A DNA stretch of 64,000 nt from Pseudoduganella plicata (GCF_004421005.1 NZ_CP038026.1:1612001-1676000); one strand, 5' to 3'. Numbered from the stretch's first letter, positions 1 to 9,679 are shown. Program-made: numbers and translations. Notes: generated from the sequence alone by a model not told the origin.

Positions 1-776
1 AGCTCGACGCTGCCGTCGGTGCCGACACGGCCGTGCTGATGCTGACGCACGTAAACTACCGCACGGGCCGCCAGCTGGACATGGCGGCGGTATCGGCCAT
101 GGCACGCGCCCGCGGTGCCGTCACGGTCTGGGACCTGGCGCATTCGGCTGGCGCCGTCCCGGTCGAACTGAACCGCGACGGTGCCGACTTTGCCGTCGGC
201 TGCACCTATAAATACCTGAACGGCGGTCCCGGCGCGCCTGCCTTCATCTGGGTGCCGCGGCGGCACCAGGAAGCATTCGCCCAGCCCCTGTCCGGCTGGT
301 GGGGCCACGCCGAGCCGTTTGCCATGGCGCCCTCGTTCGCACCGGCGCAGGGCATTGCACGCGCGTTGTGCGGCACGCAGCCGATCGCGTCGCTGGCTCT
401 GGTCGAATGCGGCCTGGACGTGTTCGCGCAAACGAGCATGCCGGCGATTCGCGCCAAATCGCTGGCGCTGACGGACCTGTTCATCGAGCTGGTGGAGACG
501 CAATGCGCCGGCCACCCGCTGGGGCTGGTAACGCCGCGCGAGCAGGCACAGCGCGGCAGCCACGTCAGTTTTACCCATCCGCACGGCTACGCCGTCATGC
601 AGGCGCTGATCGCACGGGGCGTCATCGGCGACTACCGCGAGCCGGCCATCATGCGCTTCGGCTTCACGCCGCTGTACACGAGTTTTACGGACGTGTGGGA
701 CGCCGTGGCAATCCTGCGCGCCATCCTGGATGGCCAGGCCTACGATACCCAGGCCGCGCGCAGCGCCGTCACCTGA
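1..776 (+). CDS. kynU: Kynureninase, C-terminal part (cut by window edge)
   Basis: C-terminal part of kynureninase, the PLP enzyme that cleaves L-kynurenine to anthranilate and alanine in tryptophan breakdown. The start lies outside the window; the visible 257 codons read from base 3. The cofactor region WDLAHSAGA is followed by [13 protein letters not shown], which carries the Schiff-base lysine. The small C-terminal domain is complete and ends in the usual [12 protein letters not shown] stretch. Tryptophan 2,3-dioxygenase begins 12 bases after the stop, so the two form a kynurenine-pathway operon leading to anthranilate. The frame is clean throughout. Confidence 0.95.
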   Translation, partial: LDAAVGADTAVLMLTHVNYRTGRQLDMAAVSAMARARGAVTVWDLAHSAGAVPVELNRDGADFAVGCTYKYLNGGPGAPAFIWVPRRHQEAFAQPLSGWWGHAEPFAMAPSFAPAQGIARALCGTQPIASLALVECGLDVFAQTSMPAIRAKSLALTDLFIELVETQCAGHPLGLVTPREQAQRGSHVSFTHPHGYAVMQALIARGVIGDYREPAIMRFGFTPLYTSFTDVWDAVAILRAILDGQAYDTQAARSAVT

Positions 777-788
777 ACGGAATTGGCG

Positions 789-1628
789 ATGAACGAAGAA
801 AACAAGCCGCCGCAATGGCATGGCGCCCAGCTCGATTTTTCGACATCCATGAGCTACGGCGACTACCTGGGGCTGGAACAGATCCTCAATGCGCAGCATC
901 CGCTGTCGCCGAACCACAACGAGATGCTGTTCATCGTCCAGCACCAGACCAGCGAGCTGTGGATGAAGCTGATGTTGCACGAGATGCATGCCGTGCGCGC
1001 CCACCTGCGCAGCGACGACCTGGCGCCGGCCTTCAAGATGCTGGCCCGGGTGGCCCGTATCATGGACCAGCTGGTGCATGCCTGGGACGTGCTGGCAACC
1101 CTGACGCCGCCCGAGTACAGCGCCATTCGCCCATACCTGGGCGCGTCGTCCGGCTTCCAGTCGCACCAGTACCGCGAGATCGAATTCATCCTCGGCAACA
1201 AGAACGCCAACCTGCTGACGGTGCACGAGACCCGCCCGGAAACGCATGCGATTCTGCACCGGGCACTGACGGAGCCGTCCGTCTACGACGAAGCCATCCG
1301 CGTGCTGGCCCGCAACGGCCTGCCCGTCTCGCCCGAGCGGCTGGCCGTCGACCCCACTTTGGCGACGGTGGCCGACGACTCCGTCAAGGCGGCCTGGCTG
1401 GAGGTGTACCGCGATCCGGCGCGGCACTGGGCGCTGTACGAACTGGCCGAAAAGCTGGTGGACCTGGAAACGGCGTTCCGCTTCTGGCGCTTCCGCCACG
1501 TGACGACGGTCGAGCGCGTGATCGGCTTCAAGACGGGAACGGGCGGCACGGCCGGCGTGAGCTACCTGAAGAAAATGCTGGACGTGGTGCTGTTCCCCGA
1601 GCTGTTCGCGCTGCGCACCGCGCTGTAA
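789..1628 (+). CDS. kynA: Tryptophan 2,3-dioxygenase
   Basis: Heme dioxygenase that opens the indole ring of L-tryptophan to N-formylkynurenine, the first step of the kynurenine pathway. The 279-residue length is normal for bacterial TDO. Family motifs are clear: [15 protein letters not shown], holding the active-site histidine, and [17 protein letters not shown] near the C-terminus, holding the proximal heme histidine, followed by the [11 protein letters not shown] substrate loop. I chose the ATG at 789; a TTG at 783 in the same frame would add two residues. It sits directly behind kynU in one transcription unit. The formamidase gene (kynB) is not in the window. Confidence 0.95.
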   Translation: MNEENKPPQWHGAQLDFSTSMSYGDYLGLEQILNAQHPLSPNHNEMLFIVQHQTSELWMKLMLHEMHAVRAHLRSDDLAPAFKMLARVARIMDQLVHAWDVLATLTPPEYSAIRPYLGASSGFQSHQYREIEFILGNKNANLLTVHETRPETHAILHRALTEPSVYDEAIRVLARNGLPVSPERLAVDPTLATVADDSVKAAWLEVYRDPARHWALYELAEKLVDLETAFRFWRFRHVTTVERVIGFKTGTGGTAGVSYLKKMLDVVLFPELFALRTAL

Positions 1629-1650
1629 CGGGGAAACCGGGTCGGCGCCA

Positions 1651-1678
1651 TTGCACTGTCATATTGGGTGACTATAAT
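1651..1678 (+). promoter_or_regulatory. Sigma-70 promoter for the RNase T2 gene
   Basis: TTGCAC at 1651-1656 and a perfect TATAAT at 1673-1678 are separated by 16 bases. The -10 box ends 29 bases before the ATG of the RNase T2 gene, leaving a short leader. It lies just after the kynA stop, so the RNase gene probably has its own promoter. Confidence 0.6.
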
Positions 1679-1707
1679 GGCATCACTTTTATGATAGCAC
1701 CCACCAC

Positions 1708-2391
1708 ATGAAATCGACTCCGACGACCAGAACACTGGTCATGCTGCCGGTCCTGGCAGCCGCGCTGCTGTGCGGCACGGCCGAGGCGCGCAAGAAAACG
1801 ATCAAAAGCGAGCCGGGCCAGTTCGACTACTACGCCCTCGCGCTGAGCTGGTCACCCCAATACTGCGCCGGCAGCGGCAACCGCGACCCCGACCAGTGCG
1901 CCGTGGGACGCCAGCTGGGCTTCGTGCTGCACGGCCTGTGGCCGCAGTTCGAGAAAGGCTATCCGCAGGACTGCTCGAACGAGCCGCTGCCGCATGCCGT
2001 GCGTGTCAAATACCAGGGCATCTTTGCCTCGCCGAAGCTGATCGGCCATGAATGGTCGAAACACGGCACCTGCTCCGGCCTGCCGGCGCAAGATTATATG
2101 GCCCTGTCGGCGCGCCTGAAGGACGGCCTGGCGATCCCCGCGCCCTACCGCAAGCCGGCCCAGCCGGTACGCGTGACGGCGGCCCAGTTCAAGGAAGAGT
2201 TCCGCAAAGCCAACCCGGCGCTGGCCGACAACGGCGTGGTTCCCTTCTGCACAGGCGCCGGGCGCTTCCTGCGCGAAGTCCATGCCTGCTACGACAAGGA
2301 TGGTCATTCGCGCTCGTGCGCGGTGGAGCAGACGAAGCGGGCCGAAAAGAGCTGCGGCCAGGGATCGTTCCTGGTGCAAAGCGTCAGGTAA
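1708..2391 (+). CDS. Secreted ribonuclease T2 family protein
   Basis: 227-residue RNase T2-type endoribonuclease, expected to cleave RNA through 2',3'-cyclic phosphates in the periplasm or outside the cell. Residues 1-27 form a signal peptide (hydrophobic LVMLPVLAAALLCGTAEA). Both catalytic segments are present: CAS I in FVLHGLWPQF and CAS II in GHEWSKHGTC, each with its catalytic histidine. Multiple cysteines (YCAG, DQCAVG, DCSNE, GTCSG, FCTGAG, ACYDK, SCAVE, SCGQG) fit a disulfide-bonded exported enzyme. It is the same family as E. coli RNase I (rna). A good promoter lies directly upstream. It is likely a single-gene unit; phytochrome follows after 71 bases. Confidence 0.9.
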   Translation: MKSTPTTRTLVMLPVLAAALLCGTAEARKKTIKSEPGQFDYYALALSWSPQYCAGSGNRDPDQCAVGRQLGFVLHGLWPQFEKGYPQDCSNEPLPHAVRVKYQGIFASPKLIGHEWSKHGTCSGLPAQDYMALSARLKDGLAIPAPYRKPAQPVRVTAAQFKEEFRKANPALADNGVVPFCTGAGRFLREVHACYDKDGHSRSCAVEQTKRAEKSCGQGSFLVQSVR

Positions 2392-2462
2392 CGGTGAACT
2401 GGCGAAGCCGGGAACGGGCACCCGTCGCCAGCGGTTCCTGAGTTAACGCTAGAATCCTGTCC

Positions 2463-4709
2463 ATGACAAATGCGAGCACAACGTTAGACCTCGGCAGCTG
2501 CGACCGAGAACCCATCCGGACGCCGGGCAGCATCCAGCCGCACGGTTTCTTGCTGGCCCTGGACGCTGGCGGCACCGTTGTGCAGGCCAGCGAGAACGTA
2601 GAGAGTTATCTCGGCAAGCCTCCCGAGGCAGTGCTGGGATGTACTCTCGCGGACGCCGTCGGCGCCGACGCGGCGGTACAACTGCTGCCTGAACTGGGCC
2701 GCGGCCAGGTGCGCGAGCGGCCGGGCTTCGTGGCGACGATACGCCTCGCCACCGGCGGCACGGGCGGCTTCGATGTGCTGGCGCACTACTACGATGAACT
2801 CACCATGCTGGAGTTCGAGGCCGTGACGCGCTCCGGTGCGGCCGACTTTCGCCACGTCTTCCCGCTCGTCGGCGATTTTCTGCAGCAGCTCGACGACAAC
2901 GACACGGTGGAGGACATGAGCCGCACCGCCGCCAGGGAAATCCGCGCGGTCACCGGGTTCGGCCGCGTGCTCGTCTACAAATTCGACAACGACGACCACG
3001 GCCACGTGCTGGCCGAAAGCAACGACGGTTCGCTGCCCTCCTATCTCGGCCAGCGTTTCCCCGCCACGGACATTCCGAAGCAGGCCCGCGAGCTGTACGC
3101 GTCCAACCGCATCCGCCTGATCAGTGACGCCAATTATCGGCCGGCCCGCCTCGTGCCTGCCGATAACCCCGTGACGAACGCGCCGAACGACCTGTCGTTT
3201 GCCGCACTGCGCAGCGTCTCGCCCGTGCATCTGCAGTACATGCGCAATATGGGCACGCTGGCGTCGATGTCGGTGTCGCTGATGGTCAAGGGCCGGCTGT
3301 GGGGTCTGATTTCCTGCCACAACGCCGCACCGTGCCACGTCCCGTTCGACAAACGCACGGCCTGCGAACAGCTGGGCCAGATCCTGGCGCTGCGCATCAC
3401 CAGCCGCGAGGATGCGGACGAGCTGCAGTTCCGCCTGGAAGTGCGGCGCACGATGGTGTCGGTGCTGGCCGGCCTGACGCAGGGTGCCGACTTCGTCGAG
3501 AACATGGGCAGCGTGTTCCCGCAACTGCTGCATTTCGCCCGCGCGGGCGGTGCCGCCGTCGTGGTGGACGACAGGGTTGTGACGTTCGGCGACACCCCGG
3601 ACGAGCCGCAGATTCGCGCGCTGATCGGCTGGCTCGACCAGCACACGCACGGCGACTTGTACCACACGGACCGCCTGGCCGAACAATTCCCGGCCGCACG
3701 CGCGTTCCAGGACCGCGCCAGCGGCCTGCTGGCGATGCCGATCTCGCGCATCCACAAACACTATCTGCTGTGGTTTCGCGCGGAATTCGTGCACACGGTC
3801 GACTGGGCCGGCAATCCGCACGACAAGGAGACGGTACCGGGGGCACCGCAACAGCTTTCGCCGCGCACCAGCTTCGCCAGTTGGCGCGAAACGATCCACG
3901 GCCGCAGCGCGCCATGGCATCCGGGCGAAATCGAAATGGCGCTGGAATTTCGCACGGCGCTGCTGGGCATTGCGCTGGAGCGTGCCGAGCAGATGGCCGA
4001 GCTGGCCGAGGAACTGGGCCGCGCCAACAAGGAGCTGGAGGCGTTTTCTTATTCCGTCTCGCACGACCTGCGCGCGCCGCTGCGCCATATCGTCGGTTTC
4101 TCCGACCTGCTGCTCGAAGCGGCGGGCAGCGACACGCCGGAAAAGCGTGGCCGCTTCCTCAAGAACATCAAGGAATCGGCCCGGCTGGCCGGCAAGCTGG
4201 TCGACGACCTGCTCAGCTTCTCGCAGATGGGTCGTGCGTCGCTGCGGCCCGTGCGGGTAAATATGAACGATCTGGTTCGTTCCTGCGTCGACAAGCTGAT
4301 GCTCGACACGCAGGGCCGCAATGTGCAGTGGCACGTGGGCTCGTTGCCGGAAATCGTTGCCGACCCGACTTTCATCCAGCTAGCCTTGTATAATCTGCTG
4401 TCGAACGCCGTAAAATTCACCGGCCAGAAGGATCCTGCGATCATCCGCGTGGACGGCCGCACGAGTGCTGCCGAGACCGTATTCGAGATCAGCGATAACG
4501 GCGTGGGTTTCAATATGGACTACGTCCACAAGCTGTTCGGGGTGTTCCAGCGCTTGCACCGCATGGAGGATTTTCAGGGTACCGGCATTGGCCTGGCCAA
4601 TGTGCGCCGCATCGTGGAGCGCCATGGCGGCCGCGTCGAAGCCCAGTCCGGTCCCCGCGGCGGCGCCACATTCACGTTTACCATTCCGAACACCTTACCG
4701 TCCGTATAG
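2463..4709 (+). CDS. bphP: Bacteriophytochrome sensor histidine kinase
   Basis: Red/far-red photoreceptor kinase of 748 residues with the order PAS-GAF-PHY-HisKA-HATPase. The biliverdin-attaching cysteine is Cys13 in LDLGSCDREPIRTPGSIQPHG, as expected for bacteriophytochromes. The chromophore pocket shows FPATDIPKQARELY (about residues 198-211), a Thr variant of the usual PASDIP, and SPVHLQYMRNMG with the conserved His near residue 255. The PHY tongue is present (PRTSFASWRETIHG). The kinase part has YSVSHDLRAPLRHI (phospho-His near 533), NLLSNAVKF, DNGVGF and GTGIGLANVRRIVERHGG. A single-domain response regulator starts one base after the stop. No heme oxygenase (bphO) is in the window, so biliverdin must come from elsewhere. 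Confidence 0.95.
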   Translation: MTNASTTLDLGSCDREPIRTPGSIQPHGFLLALDAGGTVVQASENVESYLGKPPEAVLGCTLADAVGADAAVQLLPELGRGQVRERPGFVATIRLATGGTGGFDVLAHYYDELTMLEFEAVTRSGAADFRHVFPLVGDFLQQLDDNDTVEDMSRTAAREIRAVTGFGRVLVYKFDNDDHGHVLAESNDGSLPSYLGQRFPATDIPKQARELYASNRIRLISDANYRPARLVPADNPVTNAPNDLSFAALRSVSPVHLQYMRNMGTLASMSVSLMVKGRLWGLISCHNAAPCHVPFDKRTACEQLGQILALRITSREDADELQFRLEVRRTMVSVLAGLTQGADFVENMGSVFPQLLHFARAGGAAVVVDDRVVTFGDTPDEPQIRALIGWLDQHTHGDLYHTDRLAEQFPAARAFQDRASGLLAMPISRIHKHYLLWFRAEFVHTVDWAGNPHDKETVPGAPQQLSPRTSFASWRETIHGRSAPWHPGEIEMALEFRTALLGIALERAEQMAELAEELGRANKELEAFSYSVSHDLRAPLRHIVGFSDLLLEAAGSDTPEKRGRFLKNIKESARLAGKLVDDLLSFSQMGRASLRPVRVNMNDLVRSCVDKLMLDTQGRNVQWHVGSLPEIVADPTFIQLALYNLLSNAVKFTGQKDPAIIRVDGRTSAAETVFEISDNGVGFNMDYVHKLFGVFQRLHRMEDFQGTGIGLANVRRIVERHGGRVEAQSGPRGGATFTFTIPNTLPSV

Positions 4710-4710
4710 C

Positions 4711-5169
4711 ATGCTGAAACCGATTCTCCTCGTGGAAGACAATCCCCACGACCTCGAACTGACCCTGATCGCGCTGGAAAAGAGCCAGCTTGCCAATGAA
4801 GTCATCGTCGTTCGTGACGGCGCCGAGGCGCTCGATTACCTGTACGCCCGCGGCGATTACGCGGCACGCCAGCGGGGCAACCCCGCCGTCGTGCTGCTGG
4901 ACCTGAAACTGCCGAAAGTGGACGGTCTCGAAGTGCTGCGCGAGATCCGCACGACGCCGGACCTGCGCGCCATGCCGGTGGTGATGCTGACGTCCTCCCG
5001 CGAGGAGCAGGACCTGATCCGCAGCTATGAACTGAACGTCAACGCCTACGTGGTCAAGCCCGTCGACTTCAAGGAGTTCGTGCGCGCCATCTCCGACCTG
5101 GGCATCTTCTGGGCCGTGCTGAACGAACCGCCACCGGGCTCGCACCGTTACGTGCGCCCGCAGAACTGA
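4711..5169 (+). CDS. Single-domain response regulator paired with phytochrome
   Basis: 152-residue receiver-only response regulator of the Rcp1 type. It begins one base after the bphP stop, so it is translated with the photoreceptor and is its probable phosphorylation target. The acidic pocket is in ILLVEDNPHD, the phospho-acceptor is Asp64 in VVLLDLKLPKVDG, the switch Thr is in VVMLTSSREEQD, and the Lys is in NAYVVKPVDFKEF. There is no DNA-binding or enzymatic output domain, so the signal must pass by protein contact or a phosphorelay. The upstream in-frame extension overlaps bphP and is not real coding. Confidence 0.92.
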   Translation: MLKPILLVEDNPHDLELTLIALEKSQLANEVIVVRDGAEALDYLYARGDYAARQRGNPAVVLLDLKLPKVDGLEVLREIRTTPDLRAMPVVMLTSSREEQDLIRSYELNVNAYVVKPVDFKEFVRAISDLGIFWAVLNEPPPGSHRYVRPQN

Positions 5170-5204
5170 GGCGGTCCACCGAGATTTTGTCCCGGCGCCG
5201 GTGA

Positions 5205-5411
5205 TGTTCGCAATTGCAACGCCCACGCGCATGGATCGAGCTGGGTGCGCCGAAGACGCTGGACGCGGCGCAGATGGCCAGATTGCAGGCGCTGACCGCG
5301 GACCGGCCCAGGCACCGCGCGCTGCGGGTGCCGGCGTCCGGCAAGGCCAGCGTGGCGGTAGCGATGCGCATCAACGACGTGGTGCTGGTGAATGTCCGGC
5401 GCGTGCCGTAA
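5205..5411 (+). pseudogene. 3' remnant of a glycoside hydrolase, probably GH39 xylosidase-like
   Basis: A short open stretch with natural-looking codon use encodes RPRAWIELGAPKTL followed by an alternating hydrophobic tail ending INDVVLVNVRR. This resembles the C-terminal beta-sandwich tail of GH39 beta-xylosidase-type proteins; I recognise the pattern only, without a search. An in-frame stop lies at 5202-5204 and no catalytic domain is present, so only the last 60-odd codons survive. It is wedged between the phytochrome operon and a convergent kinase gene. It could instead be a small independent protein starting at the TTG at 5214, but no ribosome binding site supports that. Confidence 0.45.
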
Positions 5412-5421
5412 CGCGCGGTAA

Positions 5422-7017
5422 CTAAGCGGCCTTGCGTCGCCGCAGCAGGTGGCGGATGCGGGCGCTCAGCACGTCCGCGTTGTACGGCTTCTGCAGCAGG
5501 CTGACGGTGGGATCGAGCTTGCCTTCGTGGGCCAGCACCCCTTCCGCATAGCCGGAGGTAAACAGGATCTGCGCGTCCGGCCGCTTCTTGCGCACCAGCT
5601 CGGCCAGTTCCAGGCTGCTCATCCGGCCCGGCATGATCACGTCGGTAAACAGCAGGTCGACGTGTGCGCCCCCCGCCACCATGCGCGCGGCATGGTCGGC
5701 ATCGGGCGCCTGCAGCACCTGGTAACCCAGCGCGGACAACAGTTCGGTGGTGGCGTGGCGCACGGCCTCCTCGTCTTCCACCACGAGGATGGTCTCGACG
5801 CCGCCGGACAGCGCCGGTGCCGGCACATCGTCCTCCTGCGCCGGCGCGTGGGCGCTGCGGCGCAGGTAGATCCGCACGCTGGTGCCTTCGCCCTGCGCGC
5901 TGTTGAGGACGATTTCGCCGCCCGACTGCTTCACGAAGCCATAAGCCATCGACAATCCCAGCCCTGTGCCCTGCCCCGTCGGCTTGGTCGTGAAGAACGG
6001 TTCGAACGCGCGCTGCAGGATTTCCGGCGGCATGCCGTTGCCCGTATCGGCCACCTCGATCATCAGGTAGTCGCCGTTGCTCAGTTCGGCCTCGCGCGCC
6101 GCGGCACTGTCGATATTGCGGGCGCGGATCGTCAGCGTGCCGCCATCCGGCATCGCGTCGCGCGCGTTGATGGCCAGGTTGAGGATGACGTTGTGCAGCT
6201 GGCTGGGGTCGACTGCCGTGCTCCACAGGTTTTCGCCCAGGTCGCTTACGATCGTCGCCTGCGGTCCCAGCACGCGGCGCAGCATCTCCTCCATATCCAT
6301 GAGCACGACGGCCGGATCGATGACGACGGCCTGCAGCGGCTGGCGCCGCGCAAAGGCCAGCAGGTGCGCCGCCAGCCGCGCGCCCCGTTCGACGCCGGCC
6401 AGCGCCGTGTCGATGCGGGTGCGGGCGCTGTCATTGACACCGCCGATCAGTTTCAGCAGCTGCAGGTTGCCGCCGATGATCTGCAACACGTTGTTGAAGT
6501 CATGCGCCACGCCACCCGTCAGCTGGCCGATGGCTTCCATTTTCTGCGCCTGGTGCAGTGCCGCCTGGCTCAGGCGCAGTTGTTCCTCGCTGCGCGCCAG
6601 CGACGCAAAGGCTTCGTCGCGCTGACGCCGTGCCACGCAGGCGCCGCTGTGATAGCGCAGCCGTGCCACCAGTTCGCGCGGGTCCGGCCATTTGACGAGG
6701 TAGTCATTGGCGCCATGGGCAAAGGCCTGCACCTTGATGTCCGGGTCCGGTTCGGAAGACAGCAGCACGATGGGAATGTGCTCTGTGCGCGGATCGGCAC
6801 GCAGGCTGCGGATGACCGCAAAGCCGTCCGTGCCGGGCATGCGCAGGTCGACGAGAACGACACTGACGGCATGTGCGACGGCCAGATCGACGGCGCGCTC
6901 GGCGCAGTGCTCGTAGCACAGCGTGATATCGGCGTGTTGTTCAAGGCTGTGTAACAGGTAGTCCCGCGCCAGCGCTTCGTCGTCAATAAGGAGCACGGAG
7001 CAGGTACTGTGTTGCAT
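5422..7017 (-). CDS. Hybrid histidine kinase/response regulator (REC-HisKA-HATPase-REC)
   Basis: 531-residue cytoplasmic hybrid kinase without membrane segments. The N-terminal receiver has IDDE and phospho-acceptor Asp57 ([13 protein letters not shown]). A short linker leads to the dimerisation domain [16 protein letters not shown] (His172; the HDFNN variant seen in two-receiver soluble kinases), then the ATPase domain ([42 protein letters not shown]) and a second receiver from about residue 408 ([31 protein letters not shown]). Its input is probably an upstream phosphorelay through the first receiver. It converges on the phytochrome operon, so cross-talk with that system is possible but unproven. 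Its reverse complement contains a long open frame that is only a GC-bias shadow. Confidence 0.92.
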   Translation of the reverse strand: MQHSTCSVLLIDDEALARDYLLHSLEQHADITLCYEHCAERAVDLAVAHAVSVVLVDLRMPGTDGFAVIRSLRADPRTEHIPIVLLSSEPDPDIKVQAFAHGANDYLVKWPDPRELVARLRYHSGACVARRQRDEAFASLARSEEQLRLSQAALHQAQKMEAIGQLTGGVAHDFNNVLQIIGGNLQLLKLIGGVNDSARTRIDTALAGVERGARLAAHLLAFARRQPLQAVVIDPAVVLMDMEEMLRRVLGPQATIVSDLGENLWSTAVDPSQLHNVILNLAINARDAMPDGGTLTIRARNIDSAAAREAELSNGDYLMIEVADTGNGMPPEILQRAFEPFFTTKPTGQGTGLGLSMAYGFVKQSGGEIVLNSAQGEGTSVRIYLRRSAHAPAQEDDVPAPALSGGVETILVVEDEEAVRHATTELLSALGYQVLQAPDADHAARMVAGGAHVDLLFTDVIMPGRMSSLELAELVRKKRPDAQILFTSGYAEGVLAHEGKLDPTVSLLQKPYNADVLSARIRHLLRRRKAA

Positions 7018-7155
7018 GATGAGGGTGATCCGGGTTATGTGTGAACAAAAGGCAAGATTACATTCTACTTCATACTTTTCAACGGCGCGTCAAGCGGTTT
7101 CAACCGTGCGCAGGCCCGGCATGCTGTAATACGGTTGTCATCCCGCGAGGATATC

Positions 7156-8094
7156 GTGGCGCTCACGCTTTCCACCTTGCCAACATACATGAAGCCCGAC
7201 ACTGCCAGTGCCTCGCCCCGCTTCGCGCCGCTGCTGACCCGGCATGGGCGGGAGGAAACGCTGCCCTACGCGCCGCCGCCGTGGCAGCTCAAGCGCTGCC
7301 TGGAGACGGACATTGTATTTCTTGCCAACCCGCCCGCCTATGGCCAGTACAGCGAACAGTTCGCCTACGAAGTGACGTTTGCCGGCGAATCGGCCGCACG
7401 CCGCCGGGCCGAACCCATGCGCTATGCGATCAGCACGGGGTTGAAGCGGTTTCGCGCCAATGTCCTGAAGCGCAACAAGACGCTGCGCATCGTGCGCGCG
7501 CTGCTGGCCGGGAGCGCGAGAGGCCAGGTGAACGTGCTTGACGTCGGCTGCGGCTGGGGCTCGTTGCTAGACGAGCTGGGCCGCACGCTGGCGCCGGCCG
7601 ACCGGGCCCGCTATGTTCCCCATGGAATCGAGATCTCGCGCGAACTGGCGCGCATTTCGGACGCGAAACTGCGGCCGCTGGGCGGCCGTTGCGTGCACGC
7701 GCCCGCGCTGGACGGCCTGGCGCAGTTCGGCGGCGGCTGCTTCGACATCGTCGTCATGGCGTCCTACCTGGAACACGAGCTCAACCCCGTGCCCGTGTTG
7801 CGCCAGGCCCGCGCCCAACTGAGCGAGGCGGGGTCCATTGTTGTCAAGGTGCCCAATTTCGACTGCTGGAACCGCACGCTGCGGGGTGCGCGCTGGTGCG
7901 GCTTCCGCTGGCCCGACCACGTCAATTACTTCACCCCGGCCACGCTGCGCCGCACCGTCGCGGCGGCCGGCCTGCACGTCGTCCGCTTCGACGCGAATCC
8001 GCTGAGCGACAATATGTATGCGGTATTGGCAGCCGATCCTGTCGGCCCGCTTTACAGTTCCACGCGGAAAAATAGCCAAGCTGTTGATTTGTAG
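7156..8094 (+). CDS. Class I SAM-dependent methyltransferase
   Basis: About 312 residues. The SAM-binding motif I is VLDVGCGWGSLLDELG, and the post-motif region FDIVVMASYLEHELNP matches the methyltransferase-11/23 type often found in polysaccharide or lipid modification. A PNFDCWNRTL..WCGFRWPDHVNYFTP segment resembles sugar or glycan methyltransferases that contain a (W/R)xxxHxNYFT motif. I prefer the GTG at 7156 because GAGG (7147-7150) lies at good spacing; a TTG at 7135 and an ATG at 7189 are alternatives. It faces away from the hybrid kinase. The substrate cannot be told from sequence. Confidence 0.8.
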   Translation: MALTLSTLPTYMKPDTASASPRFAPLLTRHGREETLPYAPPPWQLKRCLETDIVFLANPPAYGQYSEQFAYEVTFAGESAARRRAEPMRYAISTGLKRFRANVLKRNKTLRIVRALLAGSARGQVNVLDVGCGWGSLLDELGRTLAPADRARYVPHGIEISRELARISDAKLRPLGGRCVHAPALDGLAQFGGGCFDIVVMASYLEHELNPVPVLRQARAQLSEAGSIVVKVPNFDCWNRTLRGARWCGFRWPDHVNYFTPATLRRTVAAAGLHVVRFDANPLSDNMYAVLAADPVGPLYSSTRKNSQAVDL

Positions 8095-8159
8095 GGTCGC
8101 GCCAGCTCTGGCGTGGCACTTGCTTGCAAGACGGGTCCTACTACGCCATGGAGACCGCA

Positions 8160-8774
8160 ATGACAACTGCCCTGCCTAAATTCCTGACCGCGCTGGCTTT
8201 CGCGCTGTGCTCGCTGTCCGCCAGCGCGACCGTCATGATCGCCAGCAGCAATACGTACACCACCGCGCTGAGCGGGACGGCCGAGGCGCCGCCCAACGAA
8301 TCGCCCGGCACGGGCACCGCGACTGTCGGGTTCGACATCGACACGCATACGCTCGTCATCGACGTCACCTTCTCCGGCCTGATCGGCATGACAACGGCAG
8401 CCCACATCCACTGCTGCACGGCCATTCCAGGCGAAGGGACCGCCGGCGTGGCGACACAGGTACCGAATTTCGTCGATTTCCCGCTCGGTGTGACGGCAGG
8501 CGTCTACAGCCACGTGTTCGATACGTCACTGGCCGGCACGTGGAACCAGGCCTTCATCAACGCGCACGGCGGTACGACTGCGGGGGCCGAGGCGGCCCTG
8601 CTGGCCGGGCTCGACAGCGGCTCGGCCTACTTCAACATCCACAGCACGGCCGCGCCGGGCGGCGAGATCCGCGGCTTCCTGCAGCCGGTGCCGGAACCGG
8701 CGACAGTGGCGATGCTGGCGCTGGGCGCGCCACTGATGCTGGCACTAGCGCGGCGGCGCAAACGGCACTGCTGA
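8160..8774 (+). CDS. CHRD-domain PEP-CTERM exported protein
   Basis: 204-residue exported protein. It has an N-terminal signal peptide (FLTALAFALCSLSASA), a CHRD domain (TALSGTAEAPPNESPGTGTA, AAHIHCCTA, YFNIHSTAAPGGEIRGFL) and a C-terminal PEP-CTERM sorting tag: VPEPAT, a hydrophobic helix, then ARRRKR. The tag marks it for exosortase (EpsH/XrtA) processing, usually tied to exopolysaccharide and biofilm production. GGAG at 8150-8153 sits six bases before the ATG at 8160, so that start is preferred over the in-frame ATG at 8148. CHRD domains are found in chordin and in many bacterial surface proteins of unknown role. Confidence 0.88.
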   Translation: MTTALPKFLTALAFALCSLSASATVMIASSNTYTTALSGTAEAPPNESPGTGTATVGFDIDTHTLVIDVTFSGLIGMTTAAHIHCCTAIPGEGTAGVATQVPNFVDFPLGVTAGVYSHVFDTSLAGTWNQAFINAHGGTTAGAEAALLAGLDSGSAYFNIHSTAAPGGEIRGFLQPVPEPATVAMLALGAPLMLALARRRKRHC

Positions 8775-8872
8775 CGTCTTTAGCGCCGAGCACGCGCACC
8801 GGCTGCCAACTGCGGACAGAGATGTGACGGTCGGCGACCTGCCGGCGTTCGCCGCCCCCTGAACGCGCTCGA

Positions 8873-9436
8873 TCAGCGGCGGCGCAAGTCGCCGCCGACC
8901 GCTTCGTCGACCCGTCGTTCGCAGCGTTCGCCCCAGCCCGGCTCCTCCCGCGCGATGTCGTCCATGCGCATCACGCGCCCCATATGCGCTTCCAGTGCCG
9001 CGCGGCGCTCCGGCGTGTCGTCGATCAGGCGGCGCAGGCGCCACAGCGCATCGCCATATGGCGCCAGTATCGGCCCGATCGCCCCCATGCAGTCGCCCAC
9101 GTGCAGCAGCATCGTCTGCGCTGCCCGCGAGTCGTCGTCGTCCGTCGCCAGGATGCCTTGCTGCGTCGCGATGACGGCGTTGGCGACGGCGCGCCGTACG
9201 CGTGGGTCGTCACCGAAGTGCTGCGCGATATGCCGCTCCAGGTCATCGCGCACGCCGTTGTCGTTGACGTCGACGCCGGCCAGCGTGGCGCACCCGGCAT
9301 CGCCCGGACCGGACGGGAGTTCGGCCGCCAGGTTCGGCCATGCCGGCACCGCGGCGGCCCGCGCGGTGCCGGCCAGCAGGCCGAACGACAGGACGATGGC
9401 GGCAACGTAGTGCAGGCGGACGGCGGCGGTGGTCAT
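8873..9436 (-). CDS. Small secreted protein of unknown function
   Basis: 187 residues with a signal peptide (YVAAIVLSFGLLAGTARAAA). The mature part starts with a region holding GVDVNDNGVRDDLERHIAQHFG, an EF-hand-like or thrombospondin-type acidic loop that could bind calcium. The remainder is mostly helical and charged with two further cysteines (GDCMGAIG, ERCERR). I do not recognise a named family. It converges on the CHRD gene, with 98 bases between the stops. Codon use is normal for the replicon. Confidence 0.7.
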   Translation of the reverse strand: MTTAAVRLHYVAAIVLSFGLLAGTARAAAVPAWPNLAAELPSGPGDAGCATLAGVDVNDNGVRDDLERHIAQHFGDDPRVRRAVANAVIATQQGILATDDDDSRAAQTMLLHVGDCMGAIGPILAPYGDALWRLRRLIDDTPERRAALEAHMGRVMRMDDIAREEPGWGERCERRVDEAVGGDLRRR

Positions 9437-9630
9437 GTCATTCCCCGGTTGAACAGTGGACGTACAGAATACCGTCAGGAAATTTCCGCCGATTGTAGAA
9501 AATCAGTCTGGTTGCACATTCACAAATCGGAGACAGGCTCCCTTCCCAGGCGGGCAGCGCACGGCTGCGAGCCGGCGTGCGAACCTCTTCCAGCGAGGAG
9601 AAGCGTACTGCCCTGAAAGTGCGCGCGCAT

Positions 9631-9658
9631 AAAAAACGGCCCGGTCACCCGGGCCGTT
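9631..9658 (-). terminator. Rho-independent terminator of htpG
   Basis: A perfect 10-bp GC stem (9635-9644 with 9649-9658, loop TCAC) is followed on the minus strand by a run of six T. It lies 22 bases beyond the htpG stop. Confidence 0.85.
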
Positions 9659-9679
9659 CTTGACGAGAACCGCCGCGAA

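Noticed and set aside
2484..4334. A 616-codon open frame on the minus strand opposite bphP
   Set aside because: Shadow of the phytochrome gene; no signal or family pattern in the translation.
9524..9545. Half of a gene-end hairpin (gagacaggctccc)
   Set aside because: Only one arm is present, so it was not listed as a repeat element.
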